From NCBI GenBank assembly GCA_029194535.1, contig JARFXR010000001.1:1372721-1436720 (forward strand): a DNA stretch of 64,000 nt, read 5' to 3'. Made by a program: the position numbers and the translations under genes. This document shows positions 42,264 to 52,600 of the stretch, piece after piece. Below the pieces are notes generated by a model, which searched no databases, was not told the origin of the DNA, and saw nothing but the letters and a program-made list of their open reading frames with translations. How positions within the stretch are numbered: the stretch's first letter is position 1; every line of letters starts with the position of its first letter. The DNA comes from Nitrospira sp. Its GTDB lineage: Bacteria; Nitrospirota; Nitrospiria; Nitrospirales; Nitrospiraceae.

Positions 42264-43481
42264 ATGAATACGTTCATTGGAGTACCCCTCCTTCTGATTC
42301 TAATCCCGCTCACGTTGTTGATCGCGTATCAGTGGATTCTGGCATTGTGCTCGTGCTTCTATCGTGCTCCCGTGGCTCCAGTCTGCGCAGAGCAGGCCCG
42401 GTTTCTTGTCATGGTCCCGGCACATGACGAAGAGGCGGGGATAGCAAGCACCTTGGAGAGTCTGCAGGGCCTCGACTATCCTCGCGATAGGTACAGGGTC
42501 CTCGTGATCGCGGACCGGTGTCATGACGGAACAGCCGTCGTCGCCAGGAACATGACGGCGGATTGTTTTGAACGATGTGAAGGGCAACCGGGGAAGGGAG
42601 CTGCTCTGGCCTGGGGCATTCAACAGGCAAGAAGCGCACAGATGGCATTCGATGCCATCGTGATAGTCGATGCAGACACGCTTGTCGATCGTGAGCTGCT
42701 TTCCGCGTTCAATGTGCAATTCCAGGCTGGTTACCATGTCCAACAAGGTTATAATTACATTTCCAATCCATGGGTGAGCCCCTTTACGAGAATCATAGCC
42801 GTGACTGGTGTGCTGCGGAACGGCCGATACTATGCGGGTAAAACGGTGCTTGGCCTTCCGGGGATGTTGACGGGAACCGGCATGTGCCTCGGTACGGGGA
42901 TATTAGGTCGTCAGGGATGGACCGCTTTCTCGGTCGGTGAAGATTGGGAATTCTCGGTAGAGCTTCTGCTGAGCGGAGCGCACATCTATTTTAATCCGTC
43001 CGCGAAGACATTCGCGAAGGAGTCGCATAATCTCAAACAGGCCTCTCAGCAGCGCCTGAGATGGGCCGGCGGTCGCTATGCCGTGATGGGTGAAAAAGTG
43101 TTGGCGATGATCAGAAAGGGGATACTGACAAGGTCCTTTTCTTTAATTGATTCGGCTGCGACACTCGTCGCGCCGAACTATTCTACCCAAGCGTCTCTGG
43201 CGATTCTGTGTCTCGCTGGCAGTTGGATCATTTCAGATAGCCCGGCTTGGAACTTCATACTCTATTGGACCATGGGGGTGTTTACTGCAATTGCCGGATA
43301 CTTTCTTATGGGAGTGATTTCTACGGATGCTCCGATACGGGCATTGAACGGATTGCTGCTTGTTCCTCTGTTCTTGCCGTGGCGTCTTGTCATCGAGTTG
43401 ATGGGATTACTTGGGTATGGTCGGCGGCAATGGGGGCGAATGTCCCGGGTGTCAACGTCATCGCAGAATCTGAATCGCTGA
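42264..43481 (+). CDS. Membrane glycosyltransferase family 2 (CESA-like)
   Basis: A 405-residue protein starting at ATG 42264, 17 bases after the fusion gene. An N-terminal helix is followed by a GT-A domain: FLVMVPAHDEEAGIASTLES, VIADRCHDGTAVVAR, IVIVDADTLVDREL (DxD near residue 137), GEDWEFSVELLLSG and QASQQRLRWAGGRYAV, the Q-x-x-R-W motif of processive GT2 enzymes. At least three helices follow at the C terminus. This is the pattern of cellulose- or hyaluronan-synthase relatives that build a glycan and pass it to or through the membrane. Product unknown. Confidence 0.88.
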   Translation: MNTFIGVPLLLILIPLTLLIAYQWILALCSCFYRAPVAPVCAEQARFLVMVPAHDEEAGIASTLESLQGLDYPRDRYRVLVIADRCHDGTAVVARNMTADCFERCEGQPGKGAALAWGIQQARSAQMAFDAIVIVDADTLVDRELLSAFNVQFQAGYHVQQGYNYISNPWVSPFTRIIAVTGVLRNGRYYAGKTVLGLPGMLTGTGMCLGTGILGRQGWTAFSVGEDWEFSVELLLSGAHIYFNPSAKTFAKESHNLKQASQQRLRWAGGRYAVMGEKVLAMIRKGILTRSFSLIDSAATLVAPNYSTQASLAILCLAGSWIISDSPAWNFILYWTMGVFTAIAGYFLMGVISTDAPIRALNGLLLVPLFLPWRLVIELMGLLGYGRRQWGRMSRVSTSSQNLNR

Positions 43482-43492
43482 GGTACAGCTCA

Positions 43493-45394
43493 ATGTGTGG
43501 CATCGTTGGAGTCGTTCATGCAGAGCCGGGATTTGCCGACCAACCGCTGGTGAAGCGGATGTGTGCCCTCATTACCAGGCGAGGTCCTGATGACGATGGA
43601 TTCTATTTCGGCGACCGCGTGGGCCTGGGCATGCGAAGGCTGGCAATTATCGATGTGCATTCCGGAAAGCAGCCTATCCATAATGAAGATCGGACGGTAT
43701 GGGTGGTTTTCAACGGGGAGATCTACAACTACCGGGAGCTTAGAGAACAGCTTGAGAAACAGGGACATCGCCTTGCCACGTCTTCCGATACTGAATGTCT
43801 GGTCCATCTCTACGAGGAATACGGGGAAGGCTTTCTTGATCACCTACGGGGTATGTTCGCCTTCGCGATTTGGGATGATCGCCACAAGAAGCTTCTCCTT
43901 GGACGAGACCGACTCGGGATCAAGCCGCTATACTACTCGAAACACAAGGAGGCTCTTTACTTTGGTAGTGAACTGAAGTGTCTTCTTCCCATCGAGAACT
44001 TTCGACGACAGATCAATCTCCGCGCGCTCTCTGATTACCTCACCCTTAAGTATGTACCTGGCCCGCATACGATCTACGAAGATATTCATGAAATTCCCCC
44101 CGGCCATGTCGGTATCTGGAATAGCGGGATATTCAATCTTCGCCGGTACTGGCAGCTAAAGCCAGGCACTGAAAGCGAGAAGTCGATCGAGTATTATGCA
44201 GAAGGTCTCCTTCATCATCTCGAAGAAGCGGTACGACTGCACCTCGTGAGTGAAGTTCCGCTTGGGGCATTCTTAAGCGGAGGTATCGACTCCAGCGCCA
44301 TCGTCGCTCTGATGGCGAGAGCAGGGCAGGGAAAAGTAAAGACCTTCACGATCGGTTTCGAGGATGGACAGGCCGGCACGGATGAGAGGCCCTTCGCACG
44401 AGCGGTGGCGGGCCGGTACGGAACAGATCACTCCGAATACCTCTATGAAGATCCTCAAGCCCAGATCGAGGAAATGCTTCCCGCGATCATTCAGTCCTTC
44501 GACGAGCCGTTCGCAGACTCTTCGGTGATCCCGAATTACATGATCTCAATGGCGGCCAGGAAGTACGTCACCGTTGCTCTGTCCGGGACTGGCGGCGATG
44601 AGCTTTTTGCCGGATACGAACGTTATCGTGGGGCCTTGGCTGCGGAACAGTATCGAAGAATACCTAAGGCGCTGCGTCGGGATGTTTTTGATAGGCTGAT
44701 TCATCGACTACCGGAAATCTCAGCCGCCGGTCCATGGATTGATCGTGTCAAGCGGTTCGTTGAAGGGGCTGATCTTCCATTGCCGCAGCGGTATCAGCGC
44801 TATCTCGCTGCCTTCGATGAACGAGAGAAAACAGAGTTGTTCAGCCAGGAAGTGTTAGAGTCGCTCAAGGCCTCGGAAAATTACTCCACCCCAATTGCGA
44901 TGGAACGGATCACAGCCTGTGGAGATCTGCTTGATTGGATGTTGCTTGCGGACATGGAGACTTACCTTCCCGATGACGAACTGCGTAAGACAGACCGCCT
45001 GAGCATGTGGCATTCGCTCGAAGTGCGGGTTCCTTTTCTCGATCACAAGGTAGTTGAGTTTGCGGCCGCGATTCCCTCGAAATACAAATTGAAAGGCTGG
45101 GAGAAAAAACATATTCTGATCAAATCGCTGACAGGTCTTCTCCCGAATTCAATTCTCAACCGACGGAAACAAGGGTTTTCAATTCCCCTCAGTCAATGGC
45201 TGCGTGGGCCATTGCGAGACCTGGTCAGGAATCACTTGGATCCGTCGAGTATAAGAGCAAGCGGATTGTTCAATGCAAGGGCTGTCGACAAGCTGATCGA
45301 TGAACACGAACGATCCTTGCGCAACCATGAAACCAGGATCTGGACTCTGCTCGTGCTTATGGCCTGGCGACAGGAGTACATGAATCCTACATAA
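43493..45394 (+). CDS. asnB: Asparagine synthase (glutamine-hydrolysing) family amidotransferase
   Basis: A 633-residue class II amidotransferase. MCGIVGVVHAEPG puts the nucleophilic Cys2 at the mature N terminus; RRGPDDDGFYF, RRLAIIDVHSGKQPIHNED and VFNGEIYNYRELREQLE are the glutaminase blocks. The synthetase domain has EVPLGAFLSGGIDSSAIVAL (PP-loop near residue 262), ALSGTGGDELFAGYERYRG and RVPFLDHKVVEFAAAIPSKY. Family members in glycan loci often amidate uronic acids or act in exosortase-linked pathways. I place the start at the ATG before C-G-I because any longer form would bury the catalytic cysteine. Ordinary asparagine synthesis cannot be excluded. Confidence 0.9.
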   Translation: MCGIVGVVHAEPGFADQPLVKRMCALITRRGPDDDGFYFGDRVGLGMRRLAIIDVHSGKQPIHNEDRTVWVVFNGEIYNYRELREQLEKQGHRLATSSDTECLVHLYEEYGEGFLDHLRGMFAFAIWDDRHKKLLLGRDRLGIKPLYYSKHKEALYFGSELKCLLPIENFRRQINLRALSDYLTLKYVPGPHTIYEDIHEIPPGHVGIWNSGIFNLRRYWQLKPGTESEKSIEYYAEGLLHHLEEAVRLHLVSEVPLGAFLSGGIDSSAIVALMARAGQGKVKTFTIGFEDGQAGTDERPFARAVAGRYGTDHSEYLYEDPQAQIEEMLPAIIQSFDEPFADSSVIPNYMISMAARKYVTVALSGTGGDELFAGYERYRGALAAEQYRRIPKALRRDVFDRLIHRLPEISAAGPWIDRVKRFVEGADLPLPQRYQRYLAAFDEREKTELFSQEVLESLKASENYSTPIAMERITACGDLLDWMLLADMETYLPDDELRKTDRLSMWHSLEVRVPFLDHKVVEFAAAIPSKYKLKGWEKKHILIKSLTGLLPNSILNRRKQGFSIPLSQWLRGPLRDLVRNHLDPSSIRASGLFNARAVDKLIDEHERSLRNHETRIWTLLVLMAWRQEYMNPT

Positions 45395-45473
45395 CGTCAC
45401 CTCTTGCCGAATTACTCAGCGCAACACACTTTACCGCTCGTCTAACAATCAAGTCAGATGCTATGAGTATGCT

Positions 45474-46727
45474 GTGAGACAGGCACTCGACGGGATAAAG
45501 AATCAAAAGCTCCTGGCAATCATTCTGGTCGTCTCGTTTGCCGTCAGAATCGTCTCGTGGATGGTCGTTCCTCATCCTGACCTTTCAACCAATGCCAGCC
45601 TGGCCTACCTAGGGGGGGCTGACAAACTTGTGAATGGAAAAGGTTTTGCGGATCCGGAGTATCCTGTTTTCACGCCTCCCATTTACGCGGTCGTAATCGC
45701 CGGATTTCTGCTCACCCTGGGTATCGATCAAGTTCCTGTCGTTATCCTGCAGATTGTTCTCGACACCTGTACGGTGTTCCTCCTTTATCGAATCGCCCAA
45801 GAAATCTTCGGTTGGAAGGCAGGAATCCTTGCCAGCGCAATGTGGGGACTATACCCGTTCGCAATTTATGCCACCCTCTATATCGGAACGGAAACCTTGT
45901 TTGCCTTCTTCTTGTCCGCATTCATCCTATCAGCGATTCGGGCGATGCAGAGTCAGAAATGGGCCGCATTTGCTTGGACCGGTGTCCTGCTCGGCCTCGC
46001 GACCCTCACGAGAGGTGCGACGCAGTTTCTGCCTTTGTTATTTCCATTGTTGTGGTTTATTGGACGGCCGGCTGCCAAACGATGGCTGCTGGACTGTGCA
46101 GTTCTCATTGCTGGGTTCTCACTTGTGATTCTGCCTTGGGGAATTCGAAATATGGTGGTATTGGATGACTTTATCCCGGTCGCCAGAGCCGGCGGTGTTT
46201 TCCTCTGGGGGTCTTCCGAGAAGCTGTGGACGATAGACGAAAGAGTTCATGAGTTGCCAAGGCTGTATTCAAGAATGGCGGAGAGAGGTCTGGCTGCTCC
46301 TCCAAGCGGGAGCAGCTTCAAGGAGAAGGACAAGTATTTGTTCAGGATCGCAATGCAGAACCATCAGGATATGCTAGCGGGAGATCCGGTCGGTTTCAGC
46401 ATTTTTATGCTTAAGAAACTGAGCCGAGTCTGGTTCGCGACAGAATCAGGGGCCAATCACAGGATTGTTCTTGGCACAAATGCTCCATTATATTGCTTGG
46501 CGATTATCGGAGCTGGGGTTGCATGGACCCTTCGTGTGAGATGGTCGCTCCTACCTCTCCTTGTTATCTGTTATTTCGTCATTTTACATTCGCTTACCTT
46601 CCCTCTGTTCCGCTACACACTTCCGATAATTCCTCTAGTGATGATGTTTGGTGCAGTCGGATTGGTCTATTTGCTCGATCACGCTGCAGGCCCTCTCCGA
46701 GGTAGACTAGGTCAAGCTGAACCTTGA
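45474..46727 (+). CDS. GT39/ArnT-like polyprenyl-phosphate-sugar glycosyltransferase (membrane)
   Basis: A 417-residue protein with about ten membrane segments starting at GTG. The first periplasmic loop contains HPDLSTNASLAYLGGADKLV and ADPEYPVFTPPIYAVVIAG, the place where GT-C enzymes of the PMT/ArnT type carry a catalytic aspartate. YIGTETLFAFFLSAFILS and LGLATLTRGATQFLPLLFPL are conserved in the YfhO/ArnT-like group. Such enzymes use polyprenyl-phosphate sugars on the periplasmic face. The overall call rests on topology and these segments; donor and acceptor are unknown. Confidence 0.72.
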   Translation: MRQALDGIKNQKLLAIILVVSFAVRIVSWMVVPHPDLSTNASLAYLGGADKLVNGKGFADPEYPVFTPPIYAVVIAGFLLTLGIDQVPVVILQIVLDTCTVFLLYRIAQEIFGWKAGILASAMWGLYPFAIYATLYIGTETLFAFFLSAFILSAIRAMQSQKWAAFAWTGVLLGLATLTRGATQFLPLLFPLLWFIGRPAAKRWLLDCAVLIAGFSLVILPWGIRNMVVLDDFIPVARAGGVFLWGSSEKLWTIDERVHELPRLYSRMAERGLAAPPSGSSFKEKDKYLFRIAMQNHQDMLAGDPVGFSIFMLKKLSRVWFATESGANHRIVLGTNAPLYCLAIIGAGVAWTLRVRWSLLPLLVICYFVILHSLTFPLFRYTLPIIPLVMMFGAVGLVYLLDHAAGPLRGRLGQAEP

Positions 46728-46824
46728 AAAACCGATGAGAGAATAAAGAATGTGGCTTGTTGGCTGGGGACGTTTTTCCTAAAGAGAGACAAAGGAAAAT
46801 CCGGTCGGCAGATCTTGGTTGCAA

Positions 46825-48318
46825 ATGATTGATTTCATCAGCATTCGAGAAAATCGAACATATTTCCTCGCGTTTGCAGTTCTCATTTCCCTTCAGCTTT
46901 GTCCGATTTGGTTTACTCCATATCCCGCCATGCATGATTACCCCAATCATTTAGCGCGAAGCTTCATACTTCACGCGTATAACGACAGCACGTCGTACCA
47001 AGCTACATATGAGCGTGATGGCCGCATTCTTCCCAACCTGGCGATGGATTTAATTGTGCCAAATCTTATGTTCGGCATGAGCATAGAGACATCAAGTAGG
47101 GTTTTCCTGTCACTCATTATTCTGGCGTTTGGCATTGGAGTCCACTTGCTGGGCAGTGCCGTTCAAGCTCCTGCGAACTGGAGCGCGTTAGCGGCTACCT
47201 TCTTTACATATAACTTCACCATGTCCTACGGATTTGCAAACTACATGTTTGGCGTGGGGTTGTTCTTTATCACAGTAGCAACATGGATTCGATTCGAGTG
47301 CCGCTGGACACCTTTCAACCTGTTATTGATTTCCGCTCTTGCGATGGGCTGTTTCATATCCCACCTTTCAGCCTTTGTATTTTTGGCGATCTCTCTCTTG
47401 TGTCTGACAGGATTGCAGGTGATCAAGGCGCGATCGTTCCAGGTTGCGCACGGTGTAGGTCTCCTGCCGTTAATTGGTCCTACTGTAGCCTATATCTATT
47501 ACACTATAGGAATTGACTATAGGCTGCCGATGGAATGGTGGCATCCCTTAATCATAAAGAAGCTCACGGGATTGCTGTACCCATTCCTAAGCTATCACCT
47601 CATCTTCGACCTTTGCTTGGCGACCGCCTTCATGTTGTTGATGTTCATTGGCATGCGAAAGAAGACGGTTTCGATTGTCAGCTGGGAACTGCTTATGGTG
47701 GGAGGGTTATTTTTGATTCTTTACGTGGTCTCACCTATGAATGGGGGGATCCAATCGAGTTATATAGATCGTCGATTTCTCCTGCCGGCAGCGGTGTTCC
47801 TCCTCCTAGCAGTTCGTTTCGACGTCGCCAAAACAGCAGCGAGCTATGTCTTGATCGGGTTGTTGAGCGTATGTGTTCTACGAACAGGAGAGGTTTGGTA
47901 CCATTGGAATCGCATTGGGCATGAGGTGAGGAAACAGGTGCAGATAATGAGCCACTTGCCGGATGGTGCCCGACTCTATCCCATGATTGTCCATGACCCA
48001 TCACCAACTGGAGAGTGGCTATGGGACATGCACTTTTTCTTTACGGCGCATTATGCGACCATCTATCGGAATTCCTTCGTCCCGACGATATACGCCTGGA
48101 AAAATGTTCATCCCATATACCTTCGATCGACGGAAACCGGATTTATGCAAGTTGAGCGCACTACACCGATTGAACACGTAAACTGGCAAAACATCTTTTT
48201 GAAATACGATTTCTTGTGGGGATATAAGCTTTCAGAAGAGTTTGAACGGTTCCTTCTTGGGAGAGGTCGGCTGGTCGCCAAATCAGGCGATACGGTGCTT
48301 ATCAATTTACAACCTTGA
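46825..48318 (+). CDS. Multi-spanning membrane protein, probably GT-C-like
   Basis: A 497-residue protein of uncertain function with 10-12 membrane segments and a C-terminal soluble domain of about 110 residues. The first loop reads WFTPYPAMHDYPNHLARSFI; an acidic residue at this place, followed by P-x-H, recalls GT-C glycosyltransferases. FTYNFTMSYGFANYMFGVGL and ISHLSAFVFLAISLLCLTG are strongly hydrophobic. The C-terminal part (HDPSPTGEWLWDMHFFFTAH, LRSTETGFMQVERT) has the look of a periplasmic domain. ATG 46825 is used; a TTG at 46819 is in frame. I cannot name a substrate. It ends the plus-strand glycan block and faces a minus-strand gene 53 bases away. Confidence 0.7.
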   Translation: MIDFISIRENRTYFLAFAVLISLQLCPIWFTPYPAMHDYPNHLARSFILHAYNDSTSYQATYERDGRILPNLAMDLIVPNLMFGMSIETSSRVFLSLIILAFGIGVHLLGSAVQAPANWSALAATFFTYNFTMSYGFANYMFGVGLFFITVATWIRFECRWTPFNLLLISALAMGCFISHLSAFVFLAISLLCLTGLQVIKARSFQVAHGVGLLPLIGPTVAYIYYTIGIDYRLPMEWWHPLIIKKLTGLLYPFLSYHLIFDLCLATAFMLLMFIGMRKKTVSIVSWELLMVGGLFLILYVVSPMNGGIQSSYIDRRFLLPAAVFLLLAVRFDVAKTAASYVLIGLLSVCVLRTGEVWYHWNRIGHEVRKQVQIMSHLPDGARLYPMIVHDPSPTGEWLWDMHFFFTAHYATIYRNSFVPTIYAWKNVHPIYLRSTETGFMQVERTTPIEHVNWQNIFLKYDFLWGYKLSEEFERFLLGRGRLVAKSGDTVLINLQP

Positions 48319-48371
48319 CGTCGGTCACTGAGTTAGACAACGTTTTGAGGAAGGCAAGCTCTCAGCAGTCG

Positions 48372-49238
48372 TTATTGTATGCGTAGGCCAGAAGGACTTG
48401 CTGGTGCCGTGACGTCTTGCGCCGTTGCGGCGCCGCATCCGATTCTCGTGTTGCCCGCGGCAAAATCATCATAGTACATGTAACCGGAACCAGCTTGAAC
48501 GAAGATTTTTAGGCCGTTGAACTGAGCCGTGGAGGAATTGCCACTGGGAGCACCGTTGGAGGAAGTGCCGCGAAATGTGCGGTTGTAGTACCCCACTGTT
48601 TGTACGCCGTTAACAAACGCTTCAATGACCCCATTCGCTTGCCCTGGTGTGTTCATCTTGTTGTGCGTTTCGATGCAGTACCACTGATTATCGGAAAGGG
48701 GAACGGAACTGACGTTGGGTAGGTACACACAGGTGACAGTGGACCCGCTGGGGCATGTTTCAACGACATTTTGCATCGTGAAACTTATTTCTCGGGACCC
48801 GTATACATGTTCCCAGACACCGTTTGGTACACCTGTGGAGGAGGTGTTTAGGTAAACGTTTTTTGTGTTGCTGAAGTTGTAGGTAAAATTCGCTGTGCGA
48901 TACCAGAATCGCAGCCATAGGTCATCAGTCGGGCCGTATGAGCGAAAGGCCCAGACTCCGCAATCGGCACCAGGCGTACCGGCGACGGCGCAGGTACCCG
49001 TGTAGTTACCCTTGAGCGACTTGCTGCCGCTGTGAGGCATATCGGACGAGATGGAAGGGTTGCACCCATTAGCGGGTGAACTAATACCCATATAACTACA
49101 TGAATCAGTGGACCAGTTAGGTGTCAAAGTCCCCTCAAATCCCTCCTCAAAGTAAACACCCGCCTGTGTTTCGCTGCCAGAGAATATGCCCAGGATAAGT
49201 GCGGCTGCAGCAAGCAACGTCCTGCCCCCAATGCGCAT
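48372..49238 (-). CDS. Secreted protein of lectin/LamG-like type, unknown function
   Basis: A 288-residue exported protein. The start is ATG at 49238, with GAGGAG seven bases upstream on the minus strand; longer forms are less likely. MRIGGRTLLAAAALILGIFS then GSETQAG is a signal peptide with a probable cleavage after AQA-like TQA. The mature part is rich in Trp, Tyr, Asn and Cys (WFEGT-type start YFEEGFEGTLTPNW, WLRFWYRTANFTYNF, GYMYYDDFAAG) as in beta-sandwich carbohydrate-binding or polysaccharide-lyase-like folds. It ends DVTAPASPSGLRIQ, the sequence that usually leads into a fibronectin type III domain, and then stops. It could be a naturally short protein or one that lost its C-terminal domain. 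Confidence 0.65.
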   Translation of the reverse strand: MRIGGRTLLAAAALILGIFSGSETQAGVYFEEGFEGTLTPNWSTDSCSYMGISSPANGCNPSISSDMPHSGSKSLKGNYTGTCAVAGTPGADCGVWAFRSYGPTDDLWLRFWYRTANFTYNFSNTKNVYLNTSSTGVPNGVWEHVYGSREISFTMQNVVETCPSGSTVTCVYLPNVSSVPLSDNQWYCIETHNKMNTPGQANGVIEAFVNGVQTVGYYNRTFRGTSSNGAPSGNSSTAQFNGLKIFVQAGSGYMYYDDFAAGNTRIGCGAATAQDVTAPASPSGLRIQ

Positions 49239-49606
49239 GATCCTGCTCCTCAATTGATCGGTTGAATTCATGAAACGACCGGTGCCGGGCAGGGCTATCA
49301 GCAAGAGTGATGCCCGGAGTTCACCGTCAAATTATGACAGCTTGCAGTGAAGATTGATACTACAAAACAAATAGTTGCAGGATCCGGTCGGAGTTCTCGA
49401 CTTCCGAATAGAATGCGATTGTCTGTATCCTTGTACGATATTCTACATATGTTCGAGTCTCACGTTACGACACCGATCTCGAAGAGCGTGCATGCGGGGT
49501 TTCTTTTCCCACAGCTTAGTAAAACCGTTCAAGTGGACTCGTATAGTTGAGAAGTCTGGTGAGTCTTCTCGGTGGCAAGCTCCGTCGCCGCGGTCACCAT
49601 TCACAT
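49239..49606. other. 368-base intergenic stretch between two minus-strand genes
   Basis: It must hold the promoter of the secreted-protein gene at 48372-49238 (minus strand) and the 3' end of the repeat-protein transcript. I see a short imperfect hairpin, GAGAAG...CTTCTC, around 49550-49571, and no convincing ORF, promoter match or RNA gene. Confidence 0.5.
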
Positions 49607-52600
49607 TTAATAGATGCTCTTGCTGACCTCGGCTGAGAAAACGCTTTCATTACCCGCTGTGTCGTAAGCAGTGACGACGAAGAAGTAAGTCGTCCCTTGT
49701 TGCAGACCACTCGACACATACTGCGTAGTATTTCCCTGTAGTGTCGCGATCGGTGCGCCATATCCACCAGAGGAGGTGGCCCGATAGACCTTGTATCCGG
49801 CAAGATCCGGTTCAGTATTCGGTTGCCAAGTCAACGTGGCGGTTCCGGTGGTCGTCGGTGGCGGGGCAGTAAGCGTAAGTGTAACCGGCACGGTCCGTGG
49901 TGTGTTGGTCGCGCCGGATGCGGTGATTGTGATCACTCCACTGTAATTTCCCGCTGCCAGGCCTGCTGTAGTCACTGAGGCTATCAACGAACTGCCCGAT
50001 TGTGACAGCGTCAGCCAGTTGGCGTTGTCTGTGGCGGTCCATGTCAGCGTACCTGTTCCACTGTTTGTCACTACGATCGTCTTGGATGCCGGATTGAAAC
50101 TGCCGGCGGTTCCGGTGAATCCTAGACTCGAAGGACTAAAGCTGATCGTAGGCTGCGGAGGTGGAGCTGTCACGGTAAAGGCGACGGGGATGGTGACGGG
50201 GGTGGCGCCGGTGGCACTGACGGTGACGCTACCACTGTAGCTGCCGGCGGTGAGGTTGCCGGTGGAGGCGGTCAGGGTGAGGGCGCCGTTACCGGTGCCG
50301 GAGGCAGGGCTGAGGGCCAACCAGGCGGCGCTGTCGCTGGCCGACCAGGTGAGGGTGCCGCCGCCGGTGTTGCTGATCGTGACGGTTTGGGCGGCGGGGT
50401 TGCCGCTGCCTTGTTGCGCGGTAAACGACAGACTGGTTGGGCTCAAGCCGACGGCCGGGGGCACGGGGGCCGGCGTCACGGTAAAGGCGACGGGGATGGT
50501 GACGGGGGTGGCGCCGGTGGCACTGACGGTGACGCTACCACTGTAGCTGCCGGCGGTGAGGTTGCCGGTGGAGGCGGTCAGGGTGAGGGCGCCGTTACCG
50601 GTGCCGGAGGCAGGGCTGAGGGCCAACCAGGCGGCGCTGTCGCTGGCCGACCAGGTGAGGGTGCCGCCGCCGGTGTTGCTGATCGTGACGGTTTGGGCGG
50701 CGGGGTTGCCGCTGCCTTGTTGCGCGGTAAACGACAGACTGGTTGGGCTCAAGCCGACGGCCGGGGGCACGGGGGCCGGCGTCACGGTAAAGGCGACGGG
50801 GATGGTGACGGGGGTGGCGCCGGTGGCACTGACGGTGACGCTACCACTGTAGCTGCCGGCGGTGAGGTTGCCGGTGGAGGCGGTCAGGGTGAGGGCGCCG
50901 TTACCGGTGCCGGAGGCAGGGCTGAGGGCCAACCAGGCGGCGCTGTCGCTGGCCGACCAGGTGAGGGTGCCGCCGCCGGTGTTGCTGATCGTGACGGTTT
51001 GGGCGGCGGGGTTGCCGCTGCCTTGTTGCGCGGTAAACGACAGACTGGTTGGGCTCAAGCCGACGGCCGGGGGCACGGGGGCCGGCGTCACGGTAAAGGC
51101 GACGGGGATGGTGACGGGGGTGGCGCCGGTGGCACTGACGGTGACGCTACCACTGTAGCTGCCGGCGGTGAGGTTGCCGGTGGAGGCGGTCAGGGTGAGG
51201 GCGCCGTTACCGGTGCCGGAGGCAGGGCTGAGGGCCAACCAGGCGGCGCTGTCGCTGGCCGACCAGGTGAGGGTGCCGCCGCCGGTGTTGCTGATCGTGA
51301 CGGTTTGGGCGGCGGGGTTGCCGCTGCCTTGTTGCGCGGTAAACGACAGACTGGTTGGGCTCAAGCCGACGGCCGGGGGCACGGGGGCCGGCGTCACGGT
51401 AAAGGCGACGGGGATGGTGACGGGGGTGGCGCCGGTGGCACTGACGGTGACGCTACCACTGTAGCTGCCGGCGGTGAGGTTGCCGGTGGAGGCGGTCAGG
51501 GTGAGGGCGCCGTTACCGGTGCCGGAGGCAGGGCTGAGGGCCAACCAGGCGGCGCTGTCGCTGGCCGACCAGGTGAGGGTGCCGCCGCCGGTGTTGCTGA
51601 TCGTGACGGTTTGGGCGGCGGGGTTGCCGCTGCCTTGTTGCGCGGTAAACGACAGACTGGTTGGGCTCAAGCCGACGGCCGGGGGCACGGGGGCCGGCGT
51701 CACGGTAAAGGCGACGGGGATGGTGACGGGGGTGGCGCCGGTGGCACTGACGGTGACGCTACCACTGTAGCTGCCGGCGGTGAGGTTGCCGGTGGAGGCG
51801 GTCAGGGTGAGGGCGCCGTTACCGGTGCCGGAGGCAGGGCTGAGGGCCAACCAGGCGGCGCTGTCGCTGGCCGACCAGGTGAGGGTGCCGCCGCCGGTGT
51901 TGCTGATGCTGAGTGTTTGCGATGAAGGTGCCGAGCCGCCCTGTGTGGCCGTAAAGGAGACGCTCATTGGATTGATTCGTATCATGGGAGGGACCAGGGG
52001 GGGTATTGGAGGTGAAGATGAGGGAGGAGTGGCAGACGTCACGGCTGGTGGTGAAACGAGCTGAGCCAGGTTGGGCACATCTGCAATGATCTGTTGGAGG
52101 CTGCGGCCGCGCTTGCTCCCCGACCTTGACGATCCTGAAACTGGAGCGGCCAATGGTTTGGGAGTACCGGCCTGGACGACTGTCGCACTGTTCGGTGAGG
52201 GTGTTGCTGCGGCGATCGGCAAAGTGCCAGAGACGGTGAGAGAGGAAGAAATAGCCTGTGCCGAGGTAACCTTGGGAGCCGACGTTTCCGTTCTTGTTAT
52301 GGGCGTAGGAGTCGAGTCTGCTTGTGGAGAAAGCAGAACCGGTTTGGAAGCCGGAGTTTGAGATGTTTCCTGGGGAAGTAACGATATGTCGTGTTCCTTA
52401 ATCGGAGCGACAGATAAGGCCGGCTTTCTGATCAATCGATGAGATCGCCCCGCCTTTATCGTCGTATTCTTGGACTCAGCTATTCTGGCCACGTTCAGAG
52501 GAGGGTTCTCAGCAAAGGCGCATTCCGGTATGGCCAGAGCCAAGGAGATCCCGCACAGGTAGATCCTAATGAGCAGCGCCGATGGCCCAGCACCTCGCCT

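Noticed and set aside
43247-43492. N-terminal extension of the asparagine-synthase-type gene
   Set aside because: Class II amidotransferases need Cys at position 2 after the initiator Met; M-C-G-I at 43493 is therefore the start.
50169-51907. Regular repeats considered as a CRISPR array
   Set aside because: The unit is 306 bp, head to tail, coding, and has no spacers.
50387-51925. A 512-residue Gly/Ala-rich reading frame on the plus strand with internal repeats
   Set aside because: It is the complement of the 306-bp BACON repeats. Because the unit is a multiple of three, any frame free of stops in one unit stays open throughout. The minus-strand protein has signal peptide, domains and a ribosome site; this frame has none.
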